A stretch of DNA of 64,000 bases from Deltaproteobacteria bacterium. Lineage in GTDB: Bacteria > Desulfobacterota > Desulfovibrionia > Desulfovibrionales > Desulfovibrionaceae. Below, piece after piece: positions 44,303 to 53,218 of the stretch. Each line of letters opens with the position of its first letter. The stretch's first letter is position 1. The stretch is from contig JAITWK010000014.1 in NCBI GenBank assembly GCA_031285295.1, positions 27,874-91,873 of the forward strand, read 5' to 3'. The notes beneath the pieces are model-generated. The model had not been told where the DNA came from and did not search any database. It saw nothing but the letters and a program-made list of their open reading frames with translations. A program made the translations under genes and the position numbers.

Positions 44303-47008
44303 TTATTGTTTGAATAAATCTATGGCACTGCCCAGGTCATCATCACCGCGCCGGATCGGCGCGCCGGAAACCACTGTGGGTTCCGTGCCGGTCAAAAAGG
44401 GCAGGATAACGCTTTTTTCCGTATAAGCTCCGGACAGAAAACCGTTGCTTTCGTCAACGCTCAGCGTGGTGATTCCCTCCGGCTTGGGGAAATCCTCGTC
44501 CGGGTAGAGTTGCTCAATTTCCTTGCGGTAGCGGACAAAAACAGGCACGGCAGCCCGTGAGCCGGTTTCGAATTTGCCCAGCGGGCGGCTTTCGTCAAAG
44601 CCGACATAGATGGTACTGACCAGGAAAGGCGAGAAGCCGGTGAACCAGGCGTCGCGTTCCTCGTTGGTGGTACCGGTTTTGCCGCCGACGACTCTGGTGA
44701 GTTCCCTGGTCCGGTTGCCAGTGGCGTACCTTGCCGCGTCCTTGAGCAACGAGCTCATAAGATAGGCGTTTTGCGGCGAAATGGTCGGAGTTTTTTCCGG
44801 TACAAAGCTGACCACCGGCCTGCCCCAGTTATCCGTAACTTTTTCCACCAGGCGCGGGCGCACGCGCTGACCGCCGCTGGCAAAAGAGCTGTAAGCTTCG
44901 GCCATGGTTATGGGCGGCACCGCGTAAGACCCCAGGCTGATCGAAAGATCGTGCGGGATGGCGCCATCAATGCCAAGCAGGTTGGCCCGCTCGATAATGG
45001 AAGTCAGGCCGATTTGCTGGGCCAGACGAATGGTGCAAAGGTTGCGTGAACGTACCAGGGCCGTGCGCAGCAGGATTGGGCCGTAGAAAATCCCGTCGAA
45101 GTTGGAAGGACGCCAGATCGAGTCATCCTCGCGGCCGGTAGAGCCAACTATCGGGGCGTCATTGATCATGCTGGCGGCGGTAAAATCCAGATCCAAAGCG
45201 GCGGAATAGACTATGGGCTTGAAGGAGGAGCCGGGTTGGCGGCGTCCCTGAGTGGCCCGGTTAAAATGGTTTTCCGGCGGCGAAGTGTATCCGCCTACCA
45301 GAGCGACCACGTCGCCGTGTTCTATTTCCATGGAAACCAGAGCGCCGTCAACGGCGGGCATCTGTTCCAGACTCAGCGCAATGGGACTGTCCGGCTTGAC
45401 GGCGGACGAGTCATAAGGCGGGATATTGCCGCCAGCCGGAGCACCCAGCGGGTTGGCCTTGCCGCTGCCCCCAACGGCGGAAACCCAAACTACGTCACCC
45501 ACTTTCAGAACTTTATCCGGCGTGCGGATCTGGCCGCTTTCCTCAGGGGCACGCTCCATGTTGGGCAGGCGGCACCACTCCATACGTTTGGTGCTTATGA
45601 CGCCGCTGTATAATCCAAGGCGCAACTGCGCTTCTTTTTTATCAACTTTCACCACCACGGCTTGGGCCCAGCCGGCATTGTCCAGATCCGCAGGTTTGAA
45701 AGCCTGCGGGCCGAGATAGCGCTCAATTTCGGCCAAATCCGGGGTATTTTCCACCAGGGGCGCGATCGGGGCTGCTGCGTCCGCTGCGGTTGAATCACCG
45801 GGTGTAGCAGATGCAACCGGCGCGGTGGGATCGCCGGGTACAACCGGCGCAGCCATAAAGCGCGGCAGGGCCGCAGTTACGGCTTTTACGGCCAGCTCTG
45901 CCGCTTCGGCTACGGAAGCGGGCGGTTCAGCCGCCGCAACCGCTTCGGGCGGAAGTTGGCGGGCCAGATAAGTTTCCAGTTTTCCTATCGGCAGGCTGGT
46001 CAACGCACCTTGCCAGCCCTGGCGCTTGGAAAGATCCAGCAACCCCTGGCGCAAGGCCTGCTCAGCGGCTTCCTGATGTACCGGCTCCATGCTGGTATGG
46101 ACGTTCAGACCGGCATTATACAGGGCGTCCCGCCCGTAGCGCTCCAGCGGCAGGTTCAGATCGCGCACGTTTTGTTCGCTCAGGAATTTGATCAAATCCC
46201 GGCGTACTTCCTCCAGATACCAGGCTCCCACTTTGGACGGCTCGGGCATGCTGGAGTACACCAGCGGCTCCGCTACCGCCTGGTCGTGCTCGGCCTGGCT
46301 GATCATGCCTTCATCCAGCATACGGCGCAGCACGTAGCGTTGCCGGTTTTTGGATCCGGCCGGGTCGGCGTAGGGGTTGACCTTGGAGGGCGACTGCGGC
46401 AATCCGGCCAGCACGGCAGCCTCGTGCAGGGCAAGATCCTCGACATGCTTGTTGAAATAGGTGCGGGCGGCGGATTCCACGCCATAAGCCCCGCTGCCCA
46501 GGTAAATCTGGTTCAGATAAATATTCAGGATGTCGTCTTTGCTCAGGTAGGTTTCCAGCCGGTAAGACAGGATGGCTTCGCGGATTTTTCTGATATAGCT
46601 GCGCTCCGGCGTAAGCAGGATGCGCTTGACCACCTGTTGGGTGATGGTACTGCCGCCCTGGTTGGCCGAACCGGAAATTGTATTTATTACAAAAGCGCGG
46701 AGAATGGCCTTGAAGCTGATACCGTCATGCTCGTAGAACGAGGAATCCTCAGCAGCCAGAAAGGCCTGCGAAAGATGCGGCGGCATCTGGGCCAGGCTGA
46801 CCATGAAGCGCTTTTCGTCATAAAAATAGCCCATGATGCTGCCGTCACGCGCATAAACCGTGGTAACCTGCGGCGGGCGGTAGTCGGAAATTCTGGTATA
46901 ACTGGGCAAATCCCTGGAAACCCAAAAAATAAGCCCGGCACCGGCGCAGGCTCCCAAGGCTCCGAGAATCAGCAAAACCACAAAACAGCGCAATAAGATA
47001 CGTTTCAT
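44303..47008 (-). CDS. Penicillin-binding protein 1A (bifunctional)
   Basis: The 901-residue class A PBP has an N-terminal membrane anchor (residues 5-30) and a glycosyltransferase domain at about 50-240, with catalytic Glu near 87 in EDSSFYEHDG and the GGSTITQQ box. An OB-like insert follows, and the transpeptidase has the catalytic Ser in SSFK near 595, the SRN box and KTGTT near 774. Between the two enzymatic parts (about 345-430) lies an Ala/Pro-rich low-complexity stretch that makes it longer than the 850-residue E. coli protein. It polymerises and cross-links peptidoglycan in the periplasm. It lies 51 nt upstream of ssb on the same strand. Confidence 0.95.
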   Translation of the reverse strand: MKRILLRCFVVLLILGALGACAGAGLIFWVSRDLPSYTRISDYRPPQVTTVYARDGSIMGYFYDEKRFMVSLAQMPPHLSQAFLAAEDSSFYEHDGISFKAILRAFVINTISGSANQGGSTITQQVVKRILLTPERSYIRKIREAILSYRLETYLSKDDILNIYLNQIYLGSGAYGVESAARTYFNKHVEDLALHEAAVLAGLPQSPSKVNPYADPAGSKNRQRYVLRRMLDEGMISQAEHDQAVAEPLVYSSMPEPSKVGAWYLEEVRRDLIKFLSEQNVRDLNLPLERYGRDALYNAGLNVHTSMEPVHQEAAEQALRQGLLDLSKRQGWQGALTSLPIGKLETYLARQLPPEAVAAAEPPASVAEAAELAVKAVTAALPRFMAAPVVPGDPTAPVASATPGDSTAADAAAPIAPLVENTPDLAEIERYLGPQAFKPADLDNAGWAQAVVVKVDKKEAQLRLGLYSGVISTKRMEWCRLPNMERAPEESGQIRTPDKVLKVGDVVWVSAVGGSGKANPLGAPAGGNIPPYDSSAVKPDSPIALSLEQMPAVDGALVSMEIEHGDVVALVGGYTSPPENHFNRATQGRRQPGSSFKPIVYSAALDLDFTAASMINDAPIVGSTGREDDSIWRPSNFDGIFYGPILLRTALVRSRNLCTIRLAQQIGLTSIIERANLLGIDGAIPHDLSISLGSYAVPPITMAEAYSSFASGGQRVRPRLVEKVTDNWGRPVVSFVPEKTPTISPQNAYLMSSLLKDAARYATGNRTRELTRVVGGKTGTTNEERDAWFTGFSPFLVSTIYVGFDESRPLGKFETGSRAAVPVFVRYRKEIEQLYPDEDFPKPEGITTLSVDESNGFLSGAYTEKSVILPFLTGTEPTVVSGAPIRRGDDDLGSAIDLFKQ

Positions 47009-47112
47009 AAAAATAAACTCTGATAGATATTCTTGTCGAATTGATCCTGTTTACATACATTCATTCGGCAAAAGCATCAACCTGTAACGCCCCTGTTTGC
47101 CGTGATGCTGCG

Positions 47113-47724
47113 TCAGACATCGTTATTCAAGCCCCAATCACGGCGCAGTCGGGCATAGAGATCCAAAACCCCGGCACTGTCAATGGCAAACGTGCGCAGC
47201 AGCCCGTTCAGGCTTGGCTTTTCGGTTACCGCCAGGCAGCTTGCCGGGGCAAAGCAGCGCGGTCGGCCTTTCAGCACCCAGAAGGGAAAGAGGCGGCAGA
47301 ACCAGGGGCGGGAATGCGGCGGCAGCAGGCAGCCCTGCGCGGCAAGAAAAACGCAGTCGCGCCCGTTTGGCAGAAACAATCGCAAATGATTTCCTTCATC
47401 AGGCCATATTTTTGCAATGACCGCCTCTTCGCCGGGAAACAGCGCGTGCATTGCCGCCAAAAAGTCCGGACTGTTGGGCGCGGAAACAAAGAAACCGCCG
47501 GAGGGGTTTTCCGGTGCGCCGCCGGGCTGCGCCGCCAAAATGCTTGCGCATTCTGCTTCGCCAAGAATGCGCAAGCATTCCGGCTGCGACAGCGGAAAGC
47601 ATTGCGGTTCTTCCGCATCCGGGGAGGCTGCTCCCAGGCTGCAACAAGTTGGCCCTTTGGCCGCGCAGCGGGCGCAGACCGGGCTTTCGGTTATGCCGGG
47701 AATTTTCACGGTTTCTTCTTTCAT
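47113..47724 (-). CDS. YkgJ-like cysteine-cluster protein
   Basis: This 203-residue protein has an N-terminal C-x2-C-x6-CC cluster (CARCAAKGPTCCSLG) and later CVFL, GCLLPP-x-RPWFCRLFPFW, the metal-chelating signature of the YkgJ (zinc/iron-chelating) family in an extended form. The cysteines probably hold an Fe-S cluster or zinc; the function of the family is unknown. The ribosome-binding site is weak. It is 104 nt upstream of the PBP1A gene, on the same strand. Confidence 0.7.
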   Translation of the reverse strand: MKEETVKIPGITESPVCARCAAKGPTCCSLGAASPDAEEPQCFPLSQPECLRILGEAECASILAAQPGGAPENPSGGFFVSAPNSPDFLAAMHALFPGEEAVIAKIWPDEGNHLRLFLPNGRDCVFLAAQGCLLPPHSRPWFCRLFPFWVLKGRPRCFAPASCLAVTEKPSLNGLLRTFAIDSAGVLDLYARLRRDWGLNNDV

Positions 47725-47814
47725 TCACGCCATTATAACTACTTATGGACTTAAAATAAACAGTATATCAATTTATTCAACTTAATGAGGTTACTGGAAA
47801 ATTTTTGGCAAGCC

Positions 47815-47843
47815 TTGAAATAAGCTGGAAGTCATCTTATAAT
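47815..47843 (+). promoter_or_regulatory. Sigma-70-type promoter for kdsB
   Basis: TTGAAA (47815-47820), a 17-bp spacer and a perfect TATAAT (47838-47843) lie 77 nt before the kdsB start. Confidence 0.75.
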
Positions 47844-47919
47844 ATAAGAAGCAGCTAATCCATATTCAACAATTACTCAGGCCGCGTAGCCGGTTACGCC
47901 TGACGCGGTAAAGGAAAGT

Positions 47920-48732
47920 ATGGAAAAATCACCCGTCTGCCACGGGATTATACCAGCGCGTTACGGATCTTCACGTTTTCCGGGCAAAGCGCTGACCGAG
48001 ATTTCAGGAAAGCCGATGTTCTGGCACGTCTGGCGCAGGGCTTGCCTTTGCCCGCAACTGGCCTCGGTTACTCTGGCCACGGATGACGAGCGCATTGCCG
48101 AGGCCGCTGCCAGACTTGGCGTACCCTGGGTAATGACTTCCAGCGAACACGAAAGCGGCACGGACAGGGTTTATGAAGCCGCCCGGCTTCTCGGCCTGCC
48201 AACTGACGCGGTACTGGTGAACATCCAGGGCGATGAACCGGCTTTGGCCCCGGCCATGCTTGGCGAACTGGTGCAGCCTTTTTTTGTGGACCCGGCGGTG
48301 CGGGTAAGCACCTTGGTTCGACGCAGCAGCCTGGAGCTTGGTGAAGCGGCTGAAGCCAACTCGCCGGACCGAGTCAAGATCGAAGCTGACTCGCCGGATC
48401 GAGTGAAGGTCGTTTTTGCGCGTAATGGTGATGCTCTTTATTTTTCCCGCGCGGCCATTCCCTTTGAGCGCGATGTGGTCAGGCCAAAGCAGTCTGGCGG
48501 TGGAATCCATTATCTGCATATAGGCCTGTACGCTTTTCGCTATGAAGCTCTGGCCGCTTTTACCGCTTTGCCCAAATCTCGGCTGGAGGGGTTGGAAAAA
48601 CTGGAACAGTTGCGCTTTTTGGAAAACGGCATTCCCATTCGCGTGGTTCTTACCGAAGGGCGCAGCCTGGGCGTGGACCGTCCGGAAGATTTGCCGGAAG
48701 TTTTGCGGGTAATGGCTGCTTCCGAAATTTGA
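47920..48732 (+). CDS. kdsB: 3-deoxy-manno-octulosonate cytidylyltransferase
   Basis: The 270-residue enzyme activates KDO with CTP to CMP-KDO for lipopolysaccharide inner-core synthesis in the cytoplasm. Motifs seen are [14 protein letters not shown] (nucleotide-binding loop), TDD, SGTDR, NIQGDEP and [16 protein letters not shown] precedes the ATG. At residues 145-164 a 10-residue unit is duplicated (the SPDRVK box appears twice), encoded by a 30-nt tandem repeat; homologues have one such unit, so the surface loop before the NGDALYFSR strand is lengthened. The catalytic residues are unaffected. Confidence 0.96.
   Translation: MEKSPVCHGIIPARYGSSRFPGKALTEISGKPMFWHVWRRACLCPQLASVTLATDDERIAEAAARLGVPWVMTSSEHESGTDRVYEAARLLGLPTDAVLVNIQGDEPALAPAMLGELVQPFFVDPAVRVSTLVRRSSLELGEAAEANSPDRVKIEADSPDRVKVVFARNGDALYFSRAAIPFERDVVRPKQSGGGIHYLHIGLYAFRYEALAAFTALPKSRLEGLEKLEQLRFLENGIPIRVVLTEGRSLGVDRPEDLPEVLRVMAASEI
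48352..48411 (+). repeat. 30-nt tandem duplication in kdsB
   Basis: Copy 1 (48352-48381) and copy 2 (48382-48411) are about 80-85 percent identical and in frame, each encoding an SPDRVK unit. The differences show that the duplication is not brand new. Confidence 0.85.
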
Positions 48733-48813
48733 AAACAGGTATCCTCAATTTGTAAGCAAGCGCCCATGCTCGGCAATTTTGGCTGGCTGGCGGCGTAACC
48801 AAGGCAGGTTATA

Positions 48814-49611
48814 ATGTCCAAAACATTGTTCGACGCTCGTAAAAAACTCAGCAGCGTGGGTGCCATGCTCAGGCAGGACAAGGTGGCCAACGCCGTGCAG
48901 GTACTTTATAACGGCCTGCAGGAGATGATGCGCGAACAACTGCTCAGGTCCGAGCGCGAGGAATTCACCAACATTATCGATACGGCGGTAAAAGACCTCA
49001 ACGCCAACAAGAAGATTCAGAAGCAGTTCAACATCACGATTACCTACACACCGGGCGAGGAAGGCGAACTGCTCGAAACCATCCGCCTGCTCATGGAAAC
49101 GCTGGATTCACTGGCGCTGGAGGAAGCGGATCAGGCTTACCGCGATCGCGAAGCCAGAAAAAAGGCCAATCTGGAAAAGGCGATAAGTGAAATCGAGGCA
49201 GGCAATCTATCCGCCGCCAGGGTGCTTTGTGCTTCAATTGCCGCGGAAAACTCCGATGACGTGGTCGCTCTGGTGGATATCGCCGAAGCCTTTGAAAGGG
49301 CGGGGCAGCTTCAGGACGCCATTGAATACATGGAAAAGGCCAGACGTCTGGATGGTCAGGCCTCCTATATTCTGAACCGGCTCGGCATTCTGCACCGCAA
49401 GGCCAGAAATTTTAATGAATCGGAAAAAATGTTCAGCGAAGCGGAAATTCACACCCCGGACGATCCTTATTTGCTGTTCAACAAGGGCCGCCTGTATATC
49501 GACTGGCAAAAATGGCAGCAGGCTCTGGAGGCCGCCAATGCATCACTGAACCTGCAACCGGATTTTTCCGAGGCGCGGAAGATGGCGGAGTATGCCGCCA
49601 AACGAATTTAA
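48814..49611 (+). CDS. TPR protein of unknown function
   Basis: This 265-residue cytoplasmic protein has a charged helical N-terminal half (residues 1-125) of no recognised family, then about three to four TPR repeats (130-260), with patterns like VALVDIAEAFERAGQLQDAIEYMEKA, ILNRLGILHRKARNFNESEKMFSEA and PYLLFNKGRLYIDWQKWQQALEAANASL. AAGGCAGG lies upstream of the ATG. It is between kdsB and a methionine gamma-lyase on the same strand, but neither neighbour gives a clear role. Confidence 0.85.
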   Translation: MSKTLFDARKKLSSVGAMLRQDKVANAVQVLYNGLQEMMREQLLRSEREEFTNIIDTAVKDLNANKKIQKQFNITITYTPGEEGELLETIRLLMETLDSLALEEADQAYRDREARKKANLEKAISEIEAGNLSAARVLCASIAAENSDDVVALVDIAEAFERAGQLQDAIEYMEKARRLDGQASYILNRLGILHRKARNFNESEKMFSEAEIHTPDDPYLLFNKGRLYIDWQKWQQALEAANASLNLQPDFSEARKMAEYAAKRI

Positions 49612-49683
49612 GTAATATTTATAGCCCACTTGAATATTATTCCGGCTGATCCCGGCTGGATAAACAAACATGGAGGACTCACG

Positions 49684-50880
49684 ATGAAAAATGACAACAA
49701 AAAAGGGTTCGGCACTCGAGCCATTCACGCCGGCAATGTCAAGGACTCAAGCTTTGGTGCCTTGACCATGCCCATTTATCAGACATCCACCTTTGTTTTT
49801 GACTGTTGCGAGCAGGGGGCCAGACGCTTCGCCCTGGAAGAAGGCGGCTTTATTTACTCCCGTTTGGGCAACCCCACTTCCATGGTGCTGGAAGATAAAA
49901 TCGCCAATCTGGAAAGCGGCGAGGCCTGCATGGTCATGTCTTCCGGCATGGGTGCGATTAGTTCGGTGTTCTGGAGCATTTGCCGCGCTGGCTCGCATAT
50001 TGTGGCCGATACCACCCTGTACGGCTGCACCTATGCCTTGCTGGCGCACGGCATGACCCGCTATGGCGTGGAAGTGAGCTTTATTGATACCGCCAATCTT
50101 GATGAAGTGAAAAAAGCCCTGAAAAAGAACACCGCCATGGTCTATCTGGAAACTCCGGCCAACCCGGTGCTGAAGATCGCCGACCTTGAAGCCGTGGCTA
50201 AAATCGCCCATGACTACAACCCGGAAATCAAGGTAGTCTGCGACAACACCTTCGCCACTCCCTATCTGCAACGCCCGCTGGAACTGGGGCTGGATGTGGT
50301 GGTGCATTCGCTGACCAAGTACATGAACGGCCATGGCGACGTCATTGCTGGCGCGGCTGTGGGCAGTGCCGAGTTTATCAAGCAGGTGCGCCTGTTCGGC
50401 GTAAAGGACATGACCGGTTCCGTGCTCGGGCCGCAGGAAGCCTTTTTGGTCCTGCGCGGCTTGAAGACTTTTGAACTCCGCATGGAGCGCCACTGCGCCT
50501 CGGCCAAAAAAGTAGCCGATTTTCTGGTCAAGCACCCAAAAATTGAAAAGGTTTACTTCCCCGGCCTGCCTTCGCATCCCGGCCATGCCATTGCCAAAAA
50601 GCAGATGTCCGACTTCGGCGGCATGATCGCCTTTGAGGTTAAGGGCGGACGCGCCGCTGGCTCCAAACTGCTGAACAGCCTGGAACTGTGTACGCTGGCT
50701 GTTAGCCTGGGTGATGCCGAAACCCTGATCGAGCATCCGGCCTCCATGACCCACTCGCCCTACACCAGTGAGGAACTGGCCGAGGCTGGCATCCCCGAAG
50801 GGCTGGTGCGCCTCTCCGTAGGGCTGGAAAATGTAGAGGATATTATTGCCGATCTGGATATGGGCCTGAACAAGCTGTAA
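49684..50880 (+). CDS. megL: Methionine gamma-lyase
   Basis: This 398-residue PLP enzyme of the Cys/Met metabolism family, the usual length of methionine gamma-lyase, is expected to break L-methionine into methanethiol, 2-oxobutyrate and ammonia. The PLP lysine is in HSLTKYMNGHGD. DNTFATPYLQ and the SRLGNPT loop are conserved. The cysteine in LYGCTYALL corresponds to Cys116 of the Pseudomonas enzyme, which separates this activity from cystathionine lyases. The ATG at 49684 has GGAGG 7 nt upstream; the ORF extends further up without a site. A cystathionine or homocysteine lyase remains possible. Confidence 0.88.
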   Translation: MKNDNKKGFGTRAIHAGNVKDSSFGALTMPIYQTSTFVFDCCEQGARRFALEEGGFIYSRLGNPTSMVLEDKIANLESGEACMVMSSGMGAISSVFWSICRAGSHIVADTTLYGCTYALLAHGMTRYGVEVSFIDTANLDEVKKALKKNTAMVYLETPANPVLKIADLEAVAKIAHDYNPEIKVVCDNTFATPYLQRPLELGLDVVVHSLTKYMNGHGDVIAGAAVGSAEFIKQVRLFGVKDMTGSVLGPQEAFLVLRGLKTFELRMERHCASAKKVADFLVKHPKIEKVYFPGLPSHPGHAIAKKQMSDFGGMIAFEVKGGRAAGSKLLNSLELCTLAVSLGDAETLIEHPASMTHSPYTSEELAEAGIPEGLVRLSVGLENVEDIIADLDMGLNKL

Positions 50881-50914
50881 AAGAGCTGCCCAGGTAAATT
50901 GAAAATGAAATAGC

Positions 50915-50945
50915 AAACGGCCCGGCGGATTACGTCGGGCCGTTT
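50915..50945 (+). terminator. Terminator after methionine gamma-lyase
   Basis: AAACGGCCCG and CGGGCCGTTT are perfectly complementary 10-bp arms around an 11-nt loop. The T tail is weak, but it sits between convergent genes. Confidence 0.7.
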
Positions 50946-50990
50946 GGGTTGTTAGAAGGGAAACCCTGAACAGATCAGGATGTAGATGAC

Positions 50991-52973
50991 TTATTTGTCA
51001 TAGAGGTCGTTACGGGCCCAGTCGCGTTGTCCTGTGGCGTTTTGCTCGGTAAGTCTGGTAAGCAGAGCTTCCTTCTGCTTAAACTCTGCTGTATTGTTTG
51101 CTGTTTCCGGCTGCTCGTTACTGGAATCTTCCGGTCCACCTGGCTGGTTTTCCGTTTCCGGCGGCATAGTATGGGCAGCTTTTGCCAGTTCGCACCGGGC
51201 AGCTTCGGATAATTCGCTTCGGGCAGCTTCGGGTAGTCCGCTGTGGGCGGCTTCCGGCGGCGTGTTTTTGGCCGCTTCCTCGGCATCAATGATATCATGC
51301 GCTCTTTGCAGGGCATGTTCCATGTCGTGCAGGATATTTTTTCTCGGCACGTCTTCCAGCAATCCGGCCCGCAGCAGCCAGTGCCGTGGCTGTTTTCTCA
51401 GTCCGGCCAGCAAGATGGTCACACCCTTGCGCTTGCTTTTGATCACAATGTCTTCAAGCGTATAAATGGCCGTGGCGTCCAGGCTTATTACCTGCGACAT
51501 GTTGATAATCAGCACCTTGGGCGGGTTGCGCAGCACCGAAAGTCCGCGCTTGAGCTTCTGGGCCGCCCCGAAAAAGAGCGCCCCGCTCAGGGAGAGCACC
51601 ATCACTTCATCGTGTGTGCGGTAGTTGCCGGTTTCGCCGCGTTCCGTCTCGCTATAGCCGCCGGTGGCGATGTGCTTTTTAATCGGTTGCAGCCCTACCA
51701 GACTGGTGGAGGACATGTCGCGGATAAACATGATGCAGGCGGCCAGCATGCCCACGGTAACGGCTTCGGTCAGGCCAAATACCACGGTTAGCAGGAAGGT
51801 GAGCAAAAATACCGCTGCGTCGCCCTTGGGATAACGAGGCAGCAGGATAAACTCGCGCCAATCGCCCATGTTGATGGCTACCTGAATGAGAATGGCCGAA
51901 AGCACAGCCAGGGGGATGAACTTGGCCAGCGGCGCGGCCAGCAGCATGATACCAAGCAACACCAGAGCGTGAATCATCCCGGCCAGGGGGCTGCGTCCGC
52001 CGCAGCGGATGTTGGCGGCGGTACGCGCAATGGCTCCGGTGGCCGGAATGCCGCCGAACAACGGGCTTACGAAGTTGGCTATGCCCTGGGCCATGAGTTC
52101 CTGATCCGGGTCATGTTCGTCATCGATCATGCCGTCGGCGGCAGTGGCGCAAAGCAGGGATTCAATAGCCCCCAGAATGGCTATGGTCATGGCCGGAGCC
52201 AGCAGGTTCTGGAAGGTGGCGAGGTCAATGGCTGGCAGGCCGGGCGAAGGCAGGCTGCGCGGGATGCCGCCAAAGCGCGAACCAATGGTTTCAATACCCA
52301 GATCAAAATACAGGCTTAAAAGCTGCACCGCCACCGTGGCGATGATCATCATGCCGATGCTGCCCGGAATATAGCGGGCCAGCTTGCGCGGCCAGAAAAA
52401 GAAGCCCAGCAGGCAAATCGTTGCCGTGACCAGCGTGGGCAGGCTGATATCAGCCATGTGGGGCAGCAGCGAAATGATGGTGGCAATGGCGTTGGAGGTG
52501 TCGCCCAGCGTGGCCTGGATGCCGAAAAAATCCTTGAGCTGGCCGCAGAGGATGATAATGGCGATACCGGTAGTGAACCCCCGGATCAAAGGGGCCGGGA
52601 TGAAGCGGATCAAAGCGCCCAGATGGGCCAAACCCATGGCCAGCAAAATAACCCCGGCCATCATGGTGCAGATGAGCAGGCCGGAAAGGCCGTAACCAGA
52701 AACAATACCGGCCACGATGGCTACAAAGGCTCCGGTAGGCCCGCCGATGGATACGCGGGAGCCGCCGAAGAAAGAAGTGAGAAAACCGGCTATGACCGCC
52801 GTGATTATCCCGGCCTCCGGCGCAACCCCGGAAGCAATGCCGAAAGCCATGGCCATGGGCAGGGCAATAACGCCGACCGTCAGGCCCGCCGAGAGATCAC
52901 CGCTGAAACTTTTAAAATTATAACCGGCCAGGCAATCCAGCAGTTTGGGCCTGAACTTGATGCGAAAAGACAC
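50991..52973 (-). CDS. SulP-family anion transporter with STAS domain
   Basis: This 660-residue inner-membrane transporter has 10-14 hydrophobic segments (about residues 25-400) with SulP marks: SAGLTVGVIALPMAMAFGIASGV, GGPTGAFVAIVAG and GGIPATGAIARTAANIRCGGRSPLAG. A cytoplasmic STAS domain (about 430-545) follows, then a disordered tail with 8-residue repeats. Substrates of the family are sulfate, bicarbonate or other anions; in a sulfate reducer sulfate is plausible but unproven. GTG at 52973 is preferred because GAGGT lies 8 nt upstream and the protein then starts near the conserved FRPKLLDCL stretch; an ATG at 53027 adds 18 unusual residues. Confidence 0.9.
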   Translation of the reverse strand: MSFRIKFRPKLLDCLAGYNFKSFSGDLSAGLTVGVIALPMAMAFGIASGVAPEAGIITAVIAGFLTSFFGGSRVSIGGPTGAFVAIVAGIVSGYGLSGLLICTMMAGVILLAMGLAHLGALIRFIPAPLIRGFTTGIAIIILCGQLKDFFGIQATLGDTSNAIATIISLLPHMADISLPTLVTATICLLGFFFWPRKLARYIPGSIGMMIIATVAVQLLSLYFDLGIETIGSRFGGIPRSLPSPGLPAIDLATFQNLLAPAMTIAILGAIESLLCATAADGMIDDEHDPDQELMAQGIANFVSPLFGGIPATGAIARTAANIRCGGRSPLAGMIHALVLLGIMLLAAPLAKFIPLAVLSAILIQVAINMGDWREFILLPRYPKGDAAVFLLTFLLTVVFGLTEAVTVGMLAACIMFIRDMSSTSLVGLQPIKKHIATGGYSETERGETGNYRTHDEVMVLSLSGALFFGAAQKLKRGLSVLRNPPKVLIINMSQVISLDATAIYTLEDIVIKSKRKGVTILLAGLRKQPRHWLLRAGLLEDVPRKNILHDMEHALQRAHDIIDAEEAAKNTPPEAAHSGLPEAARSELSEAARCELAKAAHTMPPETENQPGGPEDSSNEQPETANNTAEFKQKEALLTRLTEQNATGQRDWARNDLYDK

Positions 52974-53218
52974 GCCACTTACCTCGTATAAACTTATTTT
53001 CAAAAAATATATATAAATTTCAATCAATTATGTGCGCAATGAATTGCTGTTCGGCAAGGCGATATCATGCTCCGATATTTTGGTTTTGGCAATCTTTTGT
53101 GCGACAAATACATGATTGTTTTATTTTTGTTGTTAAAATGTCTGGTTGCCGTTTTTGTTTGTAAGCTTTATTTTAAAAAAAGTTTTGATGTTATATGATG
53201 GAGCATCCCGGAGCTGAT

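Noticed and set aside
45956..46996. 346-codon open frame antisense to PBP1A
   Set aside because: The minus strand encodes all class A PBP motifs without a break; the plus-strand product has no recognisable pattern.
47920..48732. kdsB duplication as an assembly error or frameshift
   Set aside because: The two 30-nt copies differ at several bases and keep the frame, so it is a real, aged duplication.
49747..50916. 389-codon open frame antisense to methionine gamma-lyase
   Set aside because: His/Gln-rich shadow typical of the complement of a GC-rich gene; the enzyme reading is complete.
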